In this document: in pieces, positions 34,250-43,109 of the stretch
How the letters are laid out: each line of letters begins with the position of its first letter
Numbering within the stretch: position 1 is the stretch's first letter
Origin: Bradyrhizobium sp. 186
Lineage (GTDB): Bacteria; Pseudomonadota; Alphaproteobacteria; Rhizobiales; Xanthobacteraceae
Length of the DNA: 64,000 bases
Assembly: GCF_023101685.1 (NCBI RefSeq)
Contig: NZ_CP082164.1
Span: forward strand, 5,890,001-5,954,000
Reading direction: 5' to 3'
Translations under genes and position numbers: made by a program
The notes under the pieces: generated by a model
Database searches by the model: none
Seen by the model: only the letters and a program-made list of their open reading frames with translations
Told to the model about the DNA's origin: nothing

Positions 34250-35684
34250 CATTACAGTTGCTTTGTTTGCGGGCTTCTGAATCCATGGGCAACCATGATT
34301 CGAATGTCGTGGACGCGGGCCGCGTCGGTTGAGGAGACGCTTGCGTTGTGGGCGGCGTCGCTTCGAGAGATCAAGCAACGGATACGTCCGTTGTTCACGC
34401 AAGAGCGTGTGGCGACGAATGCAGGCTTGTTCCTGGAAGGTCTGCTCGGAGATGAGCAGCGCAAGACCGGCTGGATGCGCGCGGAGGCGGCTGGCGATCC
34501 TGGCCCATGGCGTCAGCAGGCAATTCTGGGTCGTGGAGATTGGGACGCTGATGCCCTGCGCGATATCGTCCGCGACTATGTCATCGAGCATTTGGCGGAT
34601 GACGATGCGGTGCTGGTGATCGACGAGACCGGCTTTCTCAAGCAGGGTAAGGCCTCATGCGGAGTGGCACGGCAATACACTGGTTCGGCAGGGAAGATTA
34701 CGAACTGCCAGATCGGCGTCTTCGCTACCTACGTTTCGCGTCATGGTCATGCGTTCATCGATCGCGCGTTGTATCTTCCGAAGGAATGGACTGACGATCC
34801 AGATCGTCTGGAAGCCGCATATGTGCCTGCCGATGTCGGCTTTGCGACCAAACCAAAGCTTGCGACGAGAATGATCGCACGTGCGATAGCCGCGTCTGTA
34901 CCATTCAAGTGGGTTGCCGGTGACACGGTCTACGGTGTTGGCGATATCGAACAGCAGCTACGGCGGGCAGGCAAAGGCTATGTGCTCGGGGTCAGCAGCT
35001 CTCATGTCTTCCGATCCTGGGGCAAGCGACAGCCGGTCGCCGGCAAGGCCGAAGACATCGCCCGGACGCGGCGCCCGTCCGACTGGAAGCGCTTGTCGGC
35101 GGGAGCCGGAACCAAAGGACCGAGGCTGCATGACTGGTGTTATCTCGAACTGGCCGATCTCGAGGTCGAGCAGTTCAACAGCGCAAATGATGGTTTATGG
35201 ACGCGCGGTCTGCTGATCCGTCGCCATATCGCCGATGGCGATCTCGCCTTCTTCACCACCTGGTGCCCAGCGGGAACATCAATTGAAACGCTGGTCGCGG
35301 TCGAAGGCCATCGATGGGCGATCGAGGACAGCTTTGAAACCGCGAAAAACGAGTTCGGGCTCGATCACAACGAGAGCAGGTCCTGGCATGGCTGGCATCG
35401 CCACGTGTCCCTGGTGATGCTCGCCTTCGCCATGATGGCGGCGATCCGCCATCGCGCCAATCCGCCACCGCCCAAAAAAACCAAACGCCGCCCCCCGGCA
35501 AAAGCCAAAGCACACCCACGCCGCCGCTGATCCGTTGGTCAATCCAGGAAATCCGCCGCATCGCCATCAGGCTTGCTCGAAAGCGGATCCAACCCGCGCA
35601 TGTCATCGCATGGTCATTCTGGCGCAGAGCTCACCAGGCTGCCGCTCAGCGCGCGCATCTCAAAGCAAAACGGCAACTGTAATG
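34250..35684 (+). mobile_element. IS701-family element, 1435 bp
   Basis: Ends CATTACAGTTGC (34250) and GCAACTGTAATG (35684) are inverted repeats. The flanks TTAG (34246-34249 and 35685-35688) are a 4-bp target duplication of the YTAR type preferred by IS701 elements. The right TTAG consists of the TTA target duplication of the adjoining IS5 copy plus that copy's first base, so IS701 inserted exactly at the IS5 junction and is the younger of the two. Confidence 0.93.
34295..35682 (+). CDS. IS701-family transposase, C-terminal part in -1 frame
   Basis: The main frame runs from ATG at 34295 to TGA at 35530. It includes the DDE core: AVLVIDETGFLKQGKASCG, KWVAGDTVYGVGDIEQQ, and HRWAIEDSFETAKNEFGLDH for the Glu. 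After RHRANPPPPKK an A7 run (35474-35480) occurs; stepping back one base gives NQTPPPGKSQSTPTPPLIRW, then the family's normal C-terminus (SIQEIRRIAIRLARKRIQPA to LKAKRQL) and a stop at 35680-35682, right at the element end. A -1 slip on the A run would therefore make the full-length enzyme. Confidence 0.85.
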
Positions 35685-35687
35685 TTA

Positions 35688-36620
35688 GTGTCTGTCCGGG
35701 AACATCTTGAATCATCGGAATCATTTGTGATTCAAGGGTGGCGGTCCGATTCGAAGGGGCGCCCATGTGGACGAAGGAGAACCGCGGTCGTTACGACCGA
35801 AGCCGGCTACGCTATCCAAGCGATTTGACTGATGAGGAATGGGCGTTGGTGGAGCCGCTGATTGCGCCAGCCAAGCGAGGCGGCAACAAGCGCACGGTCG
35901 ATGTGCGCGAGGTGATCAATGGCCTGATGTATGTGCTGAGCACCGGTTGCCAATGGCGAGCGATCCCGAAGGACCTGCCGCCACGCAGCACGGTGCACGA
36001 CTATTTTGACTTGTGGGCTTGGAACGGCACGCTCGATCGCATCCATCACGCGCTCTATGTACAATGTCGAGAATTGGCTAACCGAGAACCCAGCCCGAGC
36101 GCCGCCATCATCGACAGTCAAAGCGTCAAGAGCGCGGAAAAAGGGGGGCGTGGATCGACCCGCATGGCTACGATGCGGGCAAGAAGATCAAGGGCAAGAA
36201 GCGCCACATCCTAGTCGATACTCAAGGCTTGCTGCTCCACGCCCTCGTGCATTCGGCGGACATCCAGGATCGTGACGGTGGGGTGCTGGTGATGGCCACG
36301 CTGTTTGGCCTGCATCCATTCCTGCTGAAGCTCTATGCTGACGGCGGCTATCAGGGGCCGATCTTTCAGTCCGCCGTTCGCAAAATCCTCCGGCAAATCG
36401 ACGTCGAGATCGTCAAGCGCTCCGATACAGCAAAGAGTTTTGCGATCTTGCCCAAGCGATGGATCGTCGAACGCACCATCGCCTGGCTCAACCGCTGCCG
36501 CCGTTTGGCCAAGGATTGGGAGTGCCTCAACCGAAAGGCATTGGCGTTCTTGCGCCTCGCCTCAATCCGCCTCATGCTGCGAAAGCTCTGCCAAAAAACA
36601 GCATGATCCCGGACAGACTC
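35688..36620 (+). mobile_element. IS5-family element (IS427-like), copy 2
   Basis: 933 bp, with the same ends and gene content as copy 1 at 2450-3382 but in inverse orientation. Flanked by TTA (35685-35687 and 36621-36623). It interrupts the methyltransferase gene between RNPK and TLRYFD. The IS701 element lies directly at its left end. Confidence 0.93.
35765..36606 (+). CDS. IS5-family transposase (copy 2), two frames joined by -1 frameshifting
   Basis: ATG at 35765 in the first frame (GTG at 35738 also open). The encoded OrfA and OrfB sequences are identical to copy 1. The A5G6 slippage run is at 36138-36148; the catalytic residues lie in IIDSQSVK, YADGGYQG and IVERTIAWL. Probably active, as both copies are undamaged. 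Confidence 0.9.
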
Positions 36621-38287
36621 TTAGGGTTTCTTGCCAAGCCCACAATACAGACCGACACTCCAGCATTCTTGCTTGCCAGATTCGACCACTTAAACGAAGT
36701 GACTGCGAAAGAAATGCGGACGCCTTCGGATATGCACTGTGGCCAAAAACGGTAGACCTGTTCTCCTTGGCAAATAGAGTTCGTTGTAACGAAAGCAGCC
36801 GAAGCTTCACAGAAATTCAAAAACCACCGAGCCTTTTGGAAGAATCCAAGAATATAATCAAAGGACTTCCAGGCTGGAAAAGTCGCGGCGAAAACAGATT
36901 GCATATCGCCTTTTTGGAGAATGTTCTGTTCGGTTCCACCCTTGTAGGGTGGATTCCCGCAGATGTACGTCTCACCTCCTTCGTTGTCGAAGTCGATCTG
37001 CGCCTGATCGAGCGGCGTGTGAAGTAGATCTTCCGCGTGGTGCCTGACACCCGTCCCGGTTGGCGGGCAGATGCTCAGCCAATCCAACCGCAGCGCATTG
37101 CCACAGGTAATCCAGTTCTGAGCGTCGAGCGGCAGAAACTCGGCCAACGCTTCCTTCTGACCGCGATAGAGCACGTCGCACTGAAATTCCGCGATGATGA
37201 GGGCCAGGCGCGCGATCTCAGCCGGGAAGTCGCGCAACTCGATGCCCCGGAAATTCGTGAGCGGGATTTCAGTGCGGCGGTCGGCTTCGCCGCGCCGCTT
37301 GTTAATCTCCGCCTCGATGGCTCTCATTTCCTTATAAGCGATGACAAGGAAGTTCCCGGAGCCGCAGGCTGGGTCGAAGACTCGTATCTTCGCCAAGCGT
37401 TTGCGCAGGTTAAGCAACATGCGGGCGTTGTCGCCCGCTTCCTCAAGCCGCGCCCGCAGCTCGTTGAGGAATAGCGGGTTTAGAACTTTCAAGATGTTCG
37501 GCGTACTAGTGTAATGCATCCCAAGCGCGCCACGCTCCTCATCCTCGGCGACAGCCTGAATCATCGAGCCGAAGATGTCCGGATTGATCTTCGTCCAGTC
37601 GAGATTACCGATATGAAGGAGATAGGAGCGCGCGATCCGGCTGAACCGCGGCACGTCCAGGCTGCCGGAAAAGAGCCCGCCGTTCACGTAAGGAAAAACA
37701 TTGGCCCAACGAGGCAGGTTCGCGGCGGCGCGATCCCCGATCTTGGTGTTCATGGCCCGGAACAGCGCGCCGATCACCTCATGGGTGTTGGACGAGTCCC
37801 GTGCGCTCATTTGCTCGATCGTTGCCGTGAAGAGGCCGTTGCCGTTGAAGATGTCGGTGTCCTCGGCGAAGAAGCAGAAGATCAACCGCGCCATAAAATG
37901 ATTCATGTCAGGGCGGCGCTCGGCCGTGCCCCATTCGGGATTGTCCTTCAGAAGTTCGACATAGAGGCGGTTCAAGCGGCTGGTGGCCCGGATGTCGAAG
38001 GAGCTGTCGCGGACCTGTTGGACGGTGGTGATTCCGGCGAGCGGCAGGAAGAAACCAAAGTGATCAGGGAAGTCCCGATAGGCACAAGCAATTGGCGAAT
38101 CGTCCGATTCCAGGTCCTCTGCCTCGAAGTCCGCCCCATCGGTCGCGAGGATGTATCGCGCCTTCGCCCTGGCCGTCGCCGGGCTGGCCTTCAGCGCGGC
38201 AAGAATCTTGGTAACCTCGCCCGGCGGACACACGGCGATGTGGATATTGTTCGTTTGCAGCACGCCGCCCAAATCGGACTTATTAGA
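36621..38287 (-). pseudogene. MmeI-like DNA methyltransferase, middle fragment with catalytic domain
   Basis: This holds most of the enzyme. After the junction with the N-terminal piece it reads SNKSDLGGVLQTNNIHIAVC, an N-terminal nuclease-adjacent region (FLPLAGITTVQQVRDSSFDI, FMARLIFCFFAEDTDIFNG), and then the N6-adenine methyltransferase core with motif I FDPACGSGNFLVIAYKEMR and motif IV ICGNPPYKGGT. It ends in VSVCIVGLARNPK at the IS5 junction. The architecture is MmeI-like (single-chain methyltransferase/restriction, about 920 residues when rebuilt). It is linked with a helicase and a GIY-YIG gene, unusual for classical MmeI. TTG at 38272 would give a truncated protein of about 550 residues. 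Confidence 0.9.
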
Positions 38288-40223
38288 CCGAACTTCCCCT
38301 CGGGATTTTTGTTAGAGCGTTGAGAGGATTTGAGAAGTTTGGATCGGGCTGATTTTGTAGGCATGTAAATGATGATTTTTGGCTTGCGAATGGCAGGTTT
38401 CCGTGATTCGATTCCGGCATGTTCGTCGCCCGCATTCCCAACCGCAACTCACCGCCCGCGATCCTGTTGCGCGAGAGCTATCGCGAGGGCGACAAGATCA
38501 AGTCGCGCACGCTGGCCAACCTGTCGCATTGGCCGGATGAGAAGATCGATGCGCTGCGCCGCGTCCTGAAAGGCGAGGAGCTGGTCTCGCCGGCCGAGCA
38601 ACTGCGGATCGAGCGCTCGCTGCCGCACGGCCACGTGGCCGCGGTGCTCGGCATGGCGCGCCAGCTCGGACTGCATCGCCTTGTCCCGGACAAGCCCAGA
38701 CGGTTGGCCAGGCTGGCTTTGGCCTTGATCGTGGCACGGGTGATCGAACCGGCCGCCAAGCTGGCCACGGCGCGCCAGCTCAGCGAGGCGACGGCGGCGC
38801 ATTCGCTGGGCGAACTGCTCGATCTCAGCGCCGTCGACGAGGACGAGCTTTACGAAGCGCTCGACCTGCTCGGCACGGCCCAACCGGGGATCGAGGCGAC
38901 GCTCGCCAAGCGCCATCTGCATGACGGCTCGCTGGTGCTCTACGATCTCACCTCCAGCTATCTGGAGGGGCGACATTGCGAATTGGCGCGGCATGGTTAC
39001 AGCCGCGACGGTCGTTCCGACAAGCTGCAGATCGTGTTCGGCTTGCTGTGCGCCGCCGACGGCTGCCCGGTGGCGGTGGAGGTGTTCGAAGGTAACACCG
39101 CCGACCCGAGCACGCTGGCCGCGCAAGTCGACAAACTGAAGGCCCGCTTCAAGCTGTCGCGTGTGGTACTGGTCGGCGATCGCGGCATGATCACCAGCGC
39201 CCGTATCGAAGCCGATCTGATGCCGGCCGGGCTCGATTGGATCACCGCTCTGCGGGCGCCGGCGATCCGCAAGCTCGCCGAGGACGGCGGCCCGCTGCAA
39301 TTGTCGCTGTTCGACGATCGCGATATGGCCGAGATCACGTCCCCCGACTTCCCCGGCGAGCGCCTGATCGTGTGCCGCAACCCGGATCTGGCCGACGAGC
39401 GTCGGCGCAAGCGCGGCGAGTTGCTGGCGGCGACCGAGAAGGATCTCGCCCGCGTCAAGGCCGCCGTGCAGCGTCAGCGCAACCCCTTGCGCGGCGAGGA
39501 TGAGATCGGTCTGAAGGTCGGCGCCGTGCTGGGCAAGCGTAAGATGGCCAAGCACTTCCACCTCGCCATCACCGACACTTCGTTCGACTTCAGTCGGATC
39601 GAGGATGCCATCGCCAACGAAGCGTCGCTCGACGGCTTCTATGTGCTACGGACCAACGTGCCGGCCGAGAACCTCGACACCGCCGCCACGGTGCGTGCCT
39701 ACAAGAGCCTGGCCCAGGTCGAACGCGCCTTCCGCACCATCAAGACCGTCGAACTGGAGGTGCGCCCGATCCACCATCGCCTCGCTGGCCGCGTGCGCGC
39801 CCACGTCTTCCTCTGCATGCTCGCTTATTACATCGTCTGGCACATGCGCCGCGCGCTGGCCCCGATCCTGTTCGACGATCACGACCGCGAGGCCGCCGAC
39901 GCCGCGCGCGTCTCGCCCGTCGCCAAGGCCAGAGTCTCGGCCGCGGCCAGAACCAAGGCTAATCGCAAGCACACCCACGATGGCCGGCCCGTGCACAGCT
40001 TTCGAACGCTGTTGCAGGATCTCGCCACGCTCACACGCAACATCGTTCGCATCGGTCAGGACGCCCCGGCCGCTATGCTCACAAGTCCAACCCCACTACA
40101 ACAAGACGTCTTCAATCGGCTCGGCATTCCTATCGCCCCATAATGTAGGCAGACGCGCCGTCACGCCCGCTGGAATTACACGCCAGCTCAAATGCTTACG
40201 TCGCTACTCAAGGGGAAGTTCGG
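38288..40223 (+). mobile_element. IS1634-family element, 1936 bp
   Basis: The left end CCGAACTTCCCCTCGGG and right end (complement) CCGAACTTCCCCTTGAG are inverted repeats. It is flanked by the 6-bp target duplication ATTAGA (38282-38287 and 40224-40229), a length usual for IS1634/IS1549-like elements. Its removal restores RLRSGASNKSDLGGV in the methyltransferase gene. Confidence 0.93.
38419..40143 (+). CDS. IS1634-family transposase
   Basis: 574 residues from ATG at 38419 (MFVARIPNRNSPPAILLRES). The DDE triad: Asp in LVLYDLTSSYLEG, Asp in VVLVGDRGMITSARIEAD, and Glu in AQVERAFRTIKTVELEVRPI. The C-terminal LAGRVRAHVFLCMLAYYIVW is the usual end of the catalytic fold. Full length and uninterrupted, so probably active. 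The element contains no passenger genes. Confidence 0.95.
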   Translation: MFVARIPNRNSPPAILLRESYREGDKIKSRTLANLSHWPDEKIDALRRVLKGEELVSPAEQLRIERSLPHGHVAAVLGMARQLGLHRLVPDKPRRLARLALALIVARVIEPAAKLATARQLSEATAAHSLGELLDLSAVDEDELYEALDLLGTAQPGIEATLAKRHLHDGSLVLYDLTSSYLEGRHCELARHGYSRDGRSDKLQIVFGLLCAADGCPVAVEVFEGNTADPSTLAAQVDKLKARFKLSRVVLVGDRGMITSARIEADLMPAGLDWITALRAPAIRKLAEDGGPLQLSLFDDRDMAEITSPDFPGERLIVCRNPDLADERRRKRGELLAATEKDLARVKAAVQRQRNPLRGEDEIGLKVGAVLGKRKMAKHFHLAITDTSFDFSRIEDAIANEASLDGFYVLRTNVPAENLDTAATVRAYKSLAQVERAFRTIKTVELEVRPIHHRLAGRVRAHVFLCMLAYYIVWHMRRALAPILFDDHDREAADAARVSPVAKARVSAAARTKANRKHTHDGRPVHSFRTLLQDLATLTRNIVRIGQDAPAAMLTSPTPLQQDVFNRLGIPIAP

Positions 40224-40364
40224 ATTAGAAGCGCCCGAGCGCAGCCGCTTGATCGTTGTATCCTTATTCCCAAAAGCTTGAAGGAAAGCGAAAGGAAACT
40301 CGGTGGGGACGAATGGCTGCTCAGCGAGAGCCGAAATCGCTTCTTCGATTTCGACCGGATTCAT
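40224..40364 (-). pseudogene. MmeI-like DNA methyltransferase, N-terminal fragment
   Basis: ATG at 40364 with AGGAA upstream reads MNPVEIEEAISALAEQPFVP, TEFPFAFLQAFGNKDTTIKR, LRSGASN, the normal start of this enzyme family, before the IS1634 insertion. It joins directly to the fragment at 36621-38287. Its promoter probably lies between here and 40528. Confidence 0.88.
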
Positions 40365-40527
40365 ATCGTTCCTGCCCCAAGATGCATTTCAAGTTTCGGA
40401 CTGCTTTCCCGCTTCAGCTTCGACTGCTGAATAGCGGCCAGCTCACCGAATGACGGGTCGCACAGATCGACCGGATCAGTCTAACCTTTTCTCCCGTAGG
40501 GGTAGAGGAAGGTCCGAAAATCGCCTT

Positions 40528-40755
40528 TTATTTCGTTTTTTTGCGACGCCGCTTTTTCACGATTTGACTTGCTTGTTCTTTCGCCCATTCGCTCGGGGCG
40601 ATGCCCTGTTTTTCAAATTCCGCGAACTGCACCGCTGCAAGTCCTGGCCGCCGTATCCGCGGTTTGACCGGCTTGCTGCTTGTTGAGCCAAACCACGAAG
40701 TATTCTGTCGCCCAACGAGTGTTCCCCCACCGTTGTAGTGCCCCTTGCGACTCAT
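40528..40755 (-). CDS. Small basic protein at the island edge
   Basis: 75 residues from ATG at 40755 with GGAGG five bases before it: MSRKGHYNGGGTLVGRQNTS, WFGSTSSKPVKPRIRRPGLA, then FEKQGIAPSEWAKEQASQIV and a lysine/arginine-rich tail. Similar short proteins occur beside tRNA-linked islands in rhizobia and sphingomonads. No named domain; the basic tail suggests nucleic-acid contact. It is the gene closest to the tRNA junction. Confidence 0.7.
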   Translation of the reverse strand: MSRKGHYNGGGTLVGRQNTSWFGSTSSKPVKPRIRRPGLAAVQFAEFEKQGIAPSEWAKEQASQIVKKRRRKKTK

Positions 40756-40789
40756 ATTCCTCCGTCTTGCGAAATCTATTCCTTGCCCC

Positions 40790-40823
40790 AGCCTTGCCCC
40801 GGGAGATTTTCCCGGGCAAGGCT
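40790..40823. terminator. Strong hairpin at the island/tRNA junction
   Basis: AGCCTTGCCC (40790-40799) pairs with GGGCAAGGCT (40814-40823), and GGGA with TCCC inside, around a short loop, with one unpaired C. It has no T run, so it is a symmetric stem-loop that could end transcripts from either side or be part of an attachment region. Confidence 0.55.
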
Positions 40824-40865
40824 ATTATTGAGGCTGTCGTAAGCAACTGATTTATTTAGGATTTT

Positions 40866-40943
40866 TGGTCGGAGCGAGAGGATTTGAACCTCCGACCCCT
40901 AGTCTCCCAGACTAGTGCGCTAACCGGGCTGCGCCACGCTCCG
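40866..40943 (-). tRNA. tRNA-Pro (anticodon GGG), CCA encoded
   Basis: On the minus strand a 74-base cloverleaf: acceptor CGGAGCG/CGCTCCG, anticodon arm CTAGT-CTGGGAG-ACTAG with anticodon GGG (read on CCC/CCT codons), T-arm GGAGG-TTCAAAT-CCTCT, then discriminator A and an encoded CCA (40868-40866). Its 3' end faces the accessory region, the usual side for integration of islands. It directly follows the merR/ihfA/fabH/plsX cluster on the same strand. Confidence 0.95.
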
Positions 40944-41053
40944 AACGTCGTTCCATTAGCTAGGATCGCCGCGTTGCGCAAGGCGAGCCGCACGATTTTG
41001 GTGTTTGCCCTCAAGGCACTCCGGAACTGACCGCAACGCGATAAAACTCGCCC

Positions 41054-41629
41054 TCAGCCGTCCTTCAGCGCCAGGTCCAGCATTTCCCGGCAGGCGACGA
41101 GGTCGCCAAGCGCCCGTCCCAGCCGTTCCCGGTCGAGGGCGCTGGGGCCGGCCGGCGGCGCCGTGCCGCCCTTGCGGAAGGTGGTGAGGATTTCCTCGTC
41201 GTCGGTCTCGGCGAAGCGGAAGTCGATGCCTTCCGCCTCCTCGCCCTGGTAGTCGTCATCGTCGGTGTCGACCACGCCGCGGGTGGGCGCCTCGCCCCCG
41301 GGCTCCATCAGGCTCTGGCCGATGGCGTCCTCGATCGCCCCGAACGAGACCGCGGCCGAGCCGTCGGCGAGGCCCTGGACCGACTTGATGCCGTGTTCTT
41401 TCAGGATCCGCTGCACGCCGCGGATGGTGTAGCCCTCCCCGTAGAGGAGACGGCGGATGCCCTTGAGCAGATCGACGTCGTCGGGGCGGTAGTAGCGGCG
41501 GCCGCCGCTGCGCTTCATCGGCTTGATCTGGGAGAATCGGGTCTCCCAGAACCGCAGCACGTGTTGCGGAATGTCGAGTTCCTGCGCTACTTCGCTGATG
41601 GTGCGGAACGCATCCGGCGCCTTGTCCAA
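41054..41629 (-). CDS. MerR-family transcriptional regulator
   Basis: 191 residues. The MerR winged helix is at the N-terminus: [61 protein letters not shown] short coiled segment and an acidic C-terminal half ([19 protein letters not shown]) follow. No metal-binding cysteines are present. The gene is conserved after ihfA in Rhizobiales and commonly carries no assigned effector. It ends about 110 bases before the tRNA-Pro gene. Confidence 0.92.
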   Translation of the reverse strand: MDKAPDAFRTISEVAQELDIPQHVLRFWETRFSQIKPMKRSGGRRYYRPDDVDLLKGIRRLLYGEGYTIRGVQRILKEHGIKSVQGLADGSAAVSFGAIEDAIGQSLMEPGGEAPTRGVVDTDDDDYQGEEAEGIDFRFAETDDEEILTTFRKGGTAPPAGPSALDRERLGRALGDLVACREMLDLALKDG

Positions 41630-41653
41630 ATGCCTGATCCTTTTGGAGAGCGG

Positions 41654-41995
41654 TTACGCCTCCGGTTGAACCTTGCTGCCGTCGCCATTGGTGCGGTGCT
41701 GGGCGTTGATCCGCTGCTTCAGGATGGCCGACGGCTTGAACACCATCACCCGGCGCGGCGAGATCGGCACCTCGGTGCCGGTCTTCGGATTGCGGCCGAT
41801 GCGCTGACCCTTCTTGCGGACCATAAAGGAGCCGAACGAGGAGAGTTTCACCGTCTCGCCCCGTTCGAGGCAATCGGTGATCTCCTTCAGCACGAGTTCC
41901 ACGAATGCCGACGATTCCGTGCGCGACAAGCCCACCTTCTGGTAGACGGCCTCGCAGAGATCAACACGCGTTACGGTTTTACTTGTATCGGTCAT
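41654..41995 (-). CDS. ihfA: Integration host factor subunit alpha
   Basis: 113 residues from ATG at 41995 ([20 protein letters not shown]). It contains the full HU/IHF fold: helical N-terminus, [40 protein letters not shown] with the proline of the beta-arm tip that intercalates DNA, and a C-terminal extension after [14 protein letters not shown] bends DNA at promoters, origins and phage attachment sites. The gene order fabH-ihfA-merR is conserved in the order. The open frame upstream to 42022 is not part of the protein. Confidence 0.95.
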   Translation of the reverse strand: MTDTSKTVTRVDLCEAVYQKVGLSRTESSAFVELVLKEITDCLERGETVKLSSFGSFMVRKKGQRIGRNPKTGTEVPISPRRVMVFKPSAILKQRINAQHRTNGDGSKVQPEA

Positions 41996-42128
41996 CGCCC
42001 TGCCCCACATCACGGCGAACAATTGTTGTCTGAAATTATGAGGTTACGATACGACGGTCAACAGCGCTCATCAATGCAGACGCATCGATAATCCACGCTG
42101 ATTCGGGCAAAATTTTATCGAGTGTGGC

Positions 42129-43109
42129 TTACCAGCGCACCAGCGCGGAGCCCCAGGTGAAGCCGCCGCCCATCGCTTCCAGCAGAACCAGGTCGCCGCG
42201 CTTGATGCGGCCGTCCTTGCGCGCCACCGACAGCGCCAGCGGGATCGAGGCGGCCGAGGTGTTGCCGTGGCGATCGACCGTCAGCACCACCTTCTGCGGT
42301 GCGATATGGAGCTTGTGCGCGGAGGCATCGATGATTCGCTTATTGGCCTGGTGTGGCACGAACCAGTCGATATTTTCGGCATTGAGCCCGGTCGCCTCGA
42401 AGGCGTCCACGATCACGTCGGTGATCATGCCGACCGCGTGCTTGAAGACCTCGCGGCCCTCCATGCGCAGATGACCAACCGTCTGGGTCGAGGACGGTCC
42501 ACCGTCGACGAACAGTTTTGCCTTGTGCCGGCCGTCCGAGCGCAGATGCGTGGTCACCACGCCGCGATCGGTCGCGGCGTTGCCCGGCTGCTCCTGCGCC
42601 TCCAGCACGACCGCGCCGGCGCCGTCGCCGAACAGCACGCAGGTGCCGCGATCGTTCCAGTCGAGGATGCGCGAGAAGGTCTCCGCGCCGATCACCAGCG
42701 CGCGCTTGTAGGTGCCGGTGCGCAGGAAATTGTCGGCGGTGGCGAGCGCGAACACGAAGCCCGAGCACACCGCCTGGAGATCGAACGCCGCGCCGTGGTG
42801 GATGCCGAGCGCATGCTGCACGGCAACCGCGCTCGCCGGAAACGTGTTGTCCGGCGTCGAGGTCGCGAGCACGATCAGCTCGATCGACTGCGCGTCCACG
42901 CCGGCGTCAGCGAGCGCAGCCTGCGCCGCCTTGAGCGCCAGGTGCGAGGTGAATTCGCCCTCGGCCGCGACATGCCGCTCGCGAATGCCGGTGCGTTGCA
43001 CGATCCACTCGTCGGACGTGTCGATACGCGCCGCCAATTGGGCATTGGTCACCACCTGCTCCGGCAGATAGGCGCCGCAGCCCAGCACGACCGAACGAAT
43101 TTGAGTCAC
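42129..43109 (-). CDS. fabH: 3-oxoacyl-ACP synthase III (KAS III)
   Basis: 326 residues from GTG at 43109, overlapping the plsX stop (GTGA). Catalytic Cys115 in LQAVCSGF, His in [12 protein letters not shown] and Asn in [13 protein letters not shown] form the Cys-His-Asn triad. [11 protein letters not shown] and the C-terminal [13 protein letters not shown] are typical. It condenses acetyl-CoA with malonyl-ACP to begin fatty-acid synthesis. It works downstream of plsX in lipid metabolism and is probably co-transcribed with it. Confidence 0.97.
   Translation of the reverse strand: MTQIRSVVLGCGAYLPEQVVTNAQLAARIDTSDEWIVQRTGIRERHVAAEGEFTSHLALKAAQAALADAGVDAQSIELIVLATSTPDNTFPASAVAVQHALGIHHGAAFDLQAVCSGFVFALATADNFLRTGTYKRALVIGAETFSRILDWNDRGTCVLFGDGAGAVVLEAQEQPGNAATDRGVVTTHLRSDGRHKAKLFVDGGPSSTQTVGHLRMEGREVFKHAVGMITDVIVDAFEATGLNAENIDWFVPHQANKRIIDASAHKLHIAPQKVVLTVDRHGNTSAASIPLALSVARKDGRIKRGDLVLLEAMGGGFTWGSALVRW

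Noticed and set aside
37037..38323. Plus-strand frames opposite the methyltransferase fragment
   Set aside because: Shadows of the minus-strand gene; the minus frame has clear catalytic motifs.
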